The position numbers and the translations under genes were made by a program. A DNA stretch of 64,000 bases, from contig JAQGDQ010000215.1 of NCBI GenBank assembly GCA_030141605.1, positions 310,314 through 374,313 of the forward strand, given 5' to 3'. The notes under the pieces were generated by a model, which was not told the DNA's origin, ran no database searches, and saw nothing but the letters and a program-made list of their open reading frames with translations. Positions 60,501-64,000 of this stretch are shown in pieces. Numbering within the stretch: the stretch's first letter is position 1; each line of letters begins with the position of its first letter. The stretch is from Tubiluchus corallicola (lineage: Eukaryota; Priapulida; Priapulimorpha; Priapulimorphida; Tubiluchidae).

Positions 60501-60964
60501 AACAGACAAAAAAATGACAATAAATGACTAATAAACTAGATTCAACAATTATCGATGAATAACAAGTATCTAGCAGCTTTTGTAAGATTATAACCTGCTA
60601 GCATGGTTTCAGATCTGTGAATTGAAAACTATGAAATTAGTTTGTTACACATCTGAAAGACAAATAGGTGAAATGCATCAAATATAACGAAATAAACATA
60701 GAACAAAATACTGAAAACACCTTTGGCTTGCATAACCCAAAATTAACACCATTGAATACACTTATATTTTATAGCACAATATTTTATTGTATATTTTATA
60801 TACTTGAAATAAGGCTTTTGGAGTATAATGTCCTCCTTTATCAAACATACTATTCACACTATTGTCCTACAGTTCATAAGTAACTATGAATTTATCACTA
60901 CAGCGTTAGCACAAGAAACTAGTTTACTTTTTATGCCGACGCAAAATTCTAAAACTATTGTTAA
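57541..60964. other. AT-rich gene-poor DNA
   Basis: No exon was recognised. At 58538-58560 gacatagacatagacatttttatttat, read inverted, looks like the short-repeat tail of a minus-strand retroelement. 58560-58790 may be its 3' region, but no RT motif was found. Confidence 0.35.
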
Positions 60965-60972
60965 ACAATAAT

Positions 60973-61338
60973 TAGGGGTGAGCATTCTCTACCAGAAAGC
61001 GAATTCGAATCGAACCGAATTTGTGACTTTCGAATTCGAATCGAATCGAACTTCAGTGTTTCGAATTCGAATTGAGATTGAACGATTTTCGAACAAGTTT
61101 TCGAACCACCAGTAAAAATTAATCTTACAAAGATCATGCGTATCACTAGATTTTGTTCTGCAATAAAACGACTAGTAATTTGTTTAAAATTGTGCACAGA
61201 AATTACTGCTAAATTATGCTAATTGCATGTTGCTTCAATCGTTTTAGTGATCAGGAACATATGTGATTGAAGTGCTGAATTATTCGAATCTATAGTTTTG
61301 GATTCGAATCGAATTCGAACGTTCGATGCTCACCCCTA
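60973..61338. mobile_element. hAT MITE with perfect 8-bp target duplication
   Basis: Left end taggggtgagcat; right end atgctcacccta-type (atgctcacccc-ta), exact inverted repeats. Flanks ACAATAAT (60965-60972) and ACAATAAT (61339-61346) are an exact 8-bp target duplication. The interior is rich in TTCGAATTCGAATCGAA words on both sides. 366 bp, non-coding. Confidence 0.9.
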
Positions 61339-61346
61339 ACAATAAT

Positions 61347-62464
61347 TAGAAAATTGCTATTGATAAACAATGTGCACGATAGAAGAAAAGTTATTGCTTG
61401 TATACTAACCGCAGACCGCCGTCGTCATTATAATGTGTTGAATAACAGAGTGCGAGGGAAATTTCTAAATGCGAAGTAAGAATGAATGACATTGAAAATA
61501 ACAATAAATTAGAGACTCTAAAATAAATTGCTGTAAAAATGAATACACAGACATTGTAAATAATAATAAATGGGTATAAAGTGACTGAATACTACAAACT
61601 AGCAAAAACTGTACGAGATAACGTAGAAGGTTACTCAGGATACAGGAGATAATCAAAAAGTATATATATTTATACATAACTTCTCATTCTTCCAGCTTGT
61701 TCTTTATGTTTTGAAAATATTTGTAATTATAATATATTATATGATAAAAGTATGGATCATTATAATACATTATAATCACAGCAATTTTCAAATACAAGAG
61801 CAAAAACCTACAACTGGTAATACAACATTGCGTAATGTTTTGAGTGTGGAATACGTACTATAGGAATGTAAATAATTAAATAGCAAAAAATAAATAAAGT
61901 TTCACACACAAAAAGGCCAAAAATATGATCAAACATGAAGCAAAATGGCGTAGACAAAGAAATATTCACAAGAATACACAATCCATTATCGTTTAATTAA
62001 TGAATCATGTTAAAATCTTTGGCATTCTTAACTAGAAAAAAATGCACCGTCCCAGAGGTTAAGTTAAATAATAACTCCAACTCTACACTCAAGTGTATAG
62101 ACTAATTACACTTTTAACTCTTGTATATGTAGTCTTACGTAAAAACAAGAAACTGGTATAAGACAATTCGCAAACACACATAAATGCTATAAATGAAAAT
62201 GAATCATACTACCAAACTATCTACTTTTCCACTTTGCATATGTATGCATTCAAATAACTCACAGAAGTAGAACAGACCGAGATCAACTTTCTTTTGCAAA
62301 AATAATTAATGCAAATATAAAATTTAGTAGCATATAGTCTATATTCGCACTGTCTTTACATATAAAAATAAACAGATAGAGCAAGAACACATAATATGCA
62401 AATATTTACTTTGCAAGAAAATTCGTGCTGAAAACTTAATTTAAATAGTTGTTTTACTTCACAG
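61347..62464. other. no gene recognised
   Basis: Very AT-rich. Short frames only. Confidence 0.35.
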
Positions 62465-62990
62465 GCGCGTCATTCACATGTCAGTTTCGGTTAAATGGAA
62501 AGAAAAGGCAATTTTTAAGTATGTCTTAAAATACCTACTTTACAAAGTTATATTACTTAGCATTACGCTGACTTGTTCAAAAGACTTTGCAACCAGGAAA
62601 GAAAATTCATAGCAATTTAAAATGTTTGCGCCTACTTGTAAAATGTCGCTACCTCATCTTCTCAGTGTGCACTACTGAGTCACCGAGAAAATTTTTTTTT
62701 AATCTTATTGACAAGATACAGCAATTTATACCTTTTCTTAGTTATTGAAGAGTGCGCTATGTACACATTGATTATTTTTTCAAACTTTATGCAAAGTTAT
62801 CTAAACTTATTTCAAACGAGTTATCGTTAAAACAGCGGCGCCTAATGGTCATCGCAGGAGTTTAAATTTCCATGTTTTATACAGCTTTACTGCTAATACA
62901 AGCTCTGTGCGCCATACGGCAGTATGTAGGTGATACATCAAGATGAATTCTTTAGCTTTATATAAATAAAGAGTTTTCCTGTGCCTTAAG
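62465..62990. mobile_element. dispersed repeat family C, copy 2
   Basis: Colinear with 29388-29912, as described there. Ends near gagttttcctgtgccttaag. Confidence 0.65.
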
Positions 62991-63176
62991 GATTTTCAGT
63001 ACACGAGTGAATAAAAACACCCAACGTAAAACAAGCGTGTTTTTAATATATATATTTTTAAACTCTTTTCGCTTCTTATTGAAAGAAATGAAAAATGAGT
63101 GAAAGAAGAAGAATGAGTCACGGCACCGTCCCCATTGAGAAGCCAACACGAATCGTACGCCTTTCCTTGATAGCCT

Positions 63177-63900
63177 TTAGGCCCACTTCACAGAGCGTAT
63201 GCAAGGAAATATAGTGCGCAGAATTGCTGTCACAAAATCAGAAGGTTTTTTTGATAATTTCCGATTTTTTTGGAAATGCCATGCAGCAAGACAGTTCATT
63301 TCACAATGAAATCGCGCGTGTACGGTTTGCTCCATAATCTTGTTTAAATTAAGTTACAATTGCCGTATTTCTTATATACAAAGTACAATTAATAATGTCA
63401 ATGCAATGTCAGACCTGTTTATTTTTTTAGTGAAGTTCTACTAAATCTGAAAAAGTACATATATAAAATAAATATATGCGTGCGTTATTTTTCTTTTTCA
63501 CAAATATAGCCATCAATGTTGCATTAATAAAGCGTAAAATCGTCAGTCTGTTAAAAGAGAGACTGAATCTTATAATTTTGCGCTGAAATGTGTTAACTGT
63601 TGTTCATTAAATAAGAAAGAGGTAATTGAGTAGTTAAACTTAAAACTCAATTCCGCGAGGATTCCTCACGAAAACGGAACATCCAGTATTTCTGCCATGT
63701 GGTAAAATTCCTCACAAGGAGGATGCATAGCTTCTAGCTACCGGCAGAATTGCTCACGAGAAACTGCATAAGAAATTTTCCCGCGTGACCTCACTGTGAA
63801 GTGCACCATAGAAAACATGTGTTCCATTTTCGTGAGGAATTACGCAAGGAATTTCTCCTCGAGTGATTTTGCTGCATGTTCTCACTGTGAAATGGGCCGG
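63177..63900. mobile_element. MITE family D, copy 2 (inverted relative to copy 1)
   Basis: Left end taggcccacttcacag; right end ctgtgaaatgggcc. The interior is the reverse complement of 35637-36257 with an extra region near the right end (cgaggattcctcacg..gaattgctcacgag). Confidence 0.75.
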
Positions 63901-64000
63901 AGAACTACGAAGAACGGTAGTACTAGATATTGAGATCAGTGTTCTTTACTCAAAACTAAATGCTCTCTTTCACGGTCTTGTTGGTTTCCAATTTTTATTT

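Overview
This is a eukaryotic nuclear window: genes are split into short exons with GT-AG introns (one apparent GC-AG), there are no operons, and microsatellites, minisatellites and transposon remnants dominate. The AT-rich sequence, the gene set and the repeat types point to an invertebrate animal. I cannot name the phylum from the sequence alone.

Five genes can be supported. (1) 9520-10479 (+) is an intronless-ORF class A (rhodopsin-like) GPCR with a probable 5'-UTR intron. (2) 28973-22153 (-) is a six-exon short-chain dehydrogenase (257 aa) closest to 15-hydroxyprostaglandin dehydrogenase. (3) 32970-38860 (+) is a six-exon cytosolic sulfotransferase (318 aa). (4) 44201-49742 (+) is a seven-exon pyridoxamine-5'-phosphate oxidase (233 aa). 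(5) 51869-55502 (+) is a four-exon homologue of RPS19BP1/AROS (129 aa). All exon phases were checked by hand and join in frame. Two weaker minus-strand candidate exons lie at 702-1028 and 2546-2817.

Layout. 0-9 kb: two candidate exons, then 23-bp and 19-bp minisatellites and long microsatellites. 9-22 kb: the GPCR, paired MITEs, tRNA-derived SINEs, a hAT-like element, a 53-bp satellite headed by a perfect hairpin, a pentanucleotide array and a retroelement RT tail. 22-29 kb: the dehydrogenase, whose introns hold a TIR element with two minisatellites, a LINE 3' end and a 1.2-kb TCTGC array. 31-39 kb: a 41-bp satellite abutting the sulfotransferase. 40-44 kb: a broken LINE split by a 2.1-kb TIR element that carries a near-identical copy of sulfotransferase intron 5. 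44-55 kb: PNPO and AROS, with piggyBac-like, pogo-like and other MITEs in and around their introns. 55-64 kb: a 65-bp satellite, then AT-rich gene-poor DNA with a hAT MITE that has a perfect 8-bp target duplication.

The genes show no common pathway. Most of the novelty is in the mobile DNA: apparent gene-fragment capture between inverted repeats, and minisatellites growing inside elements and introns.
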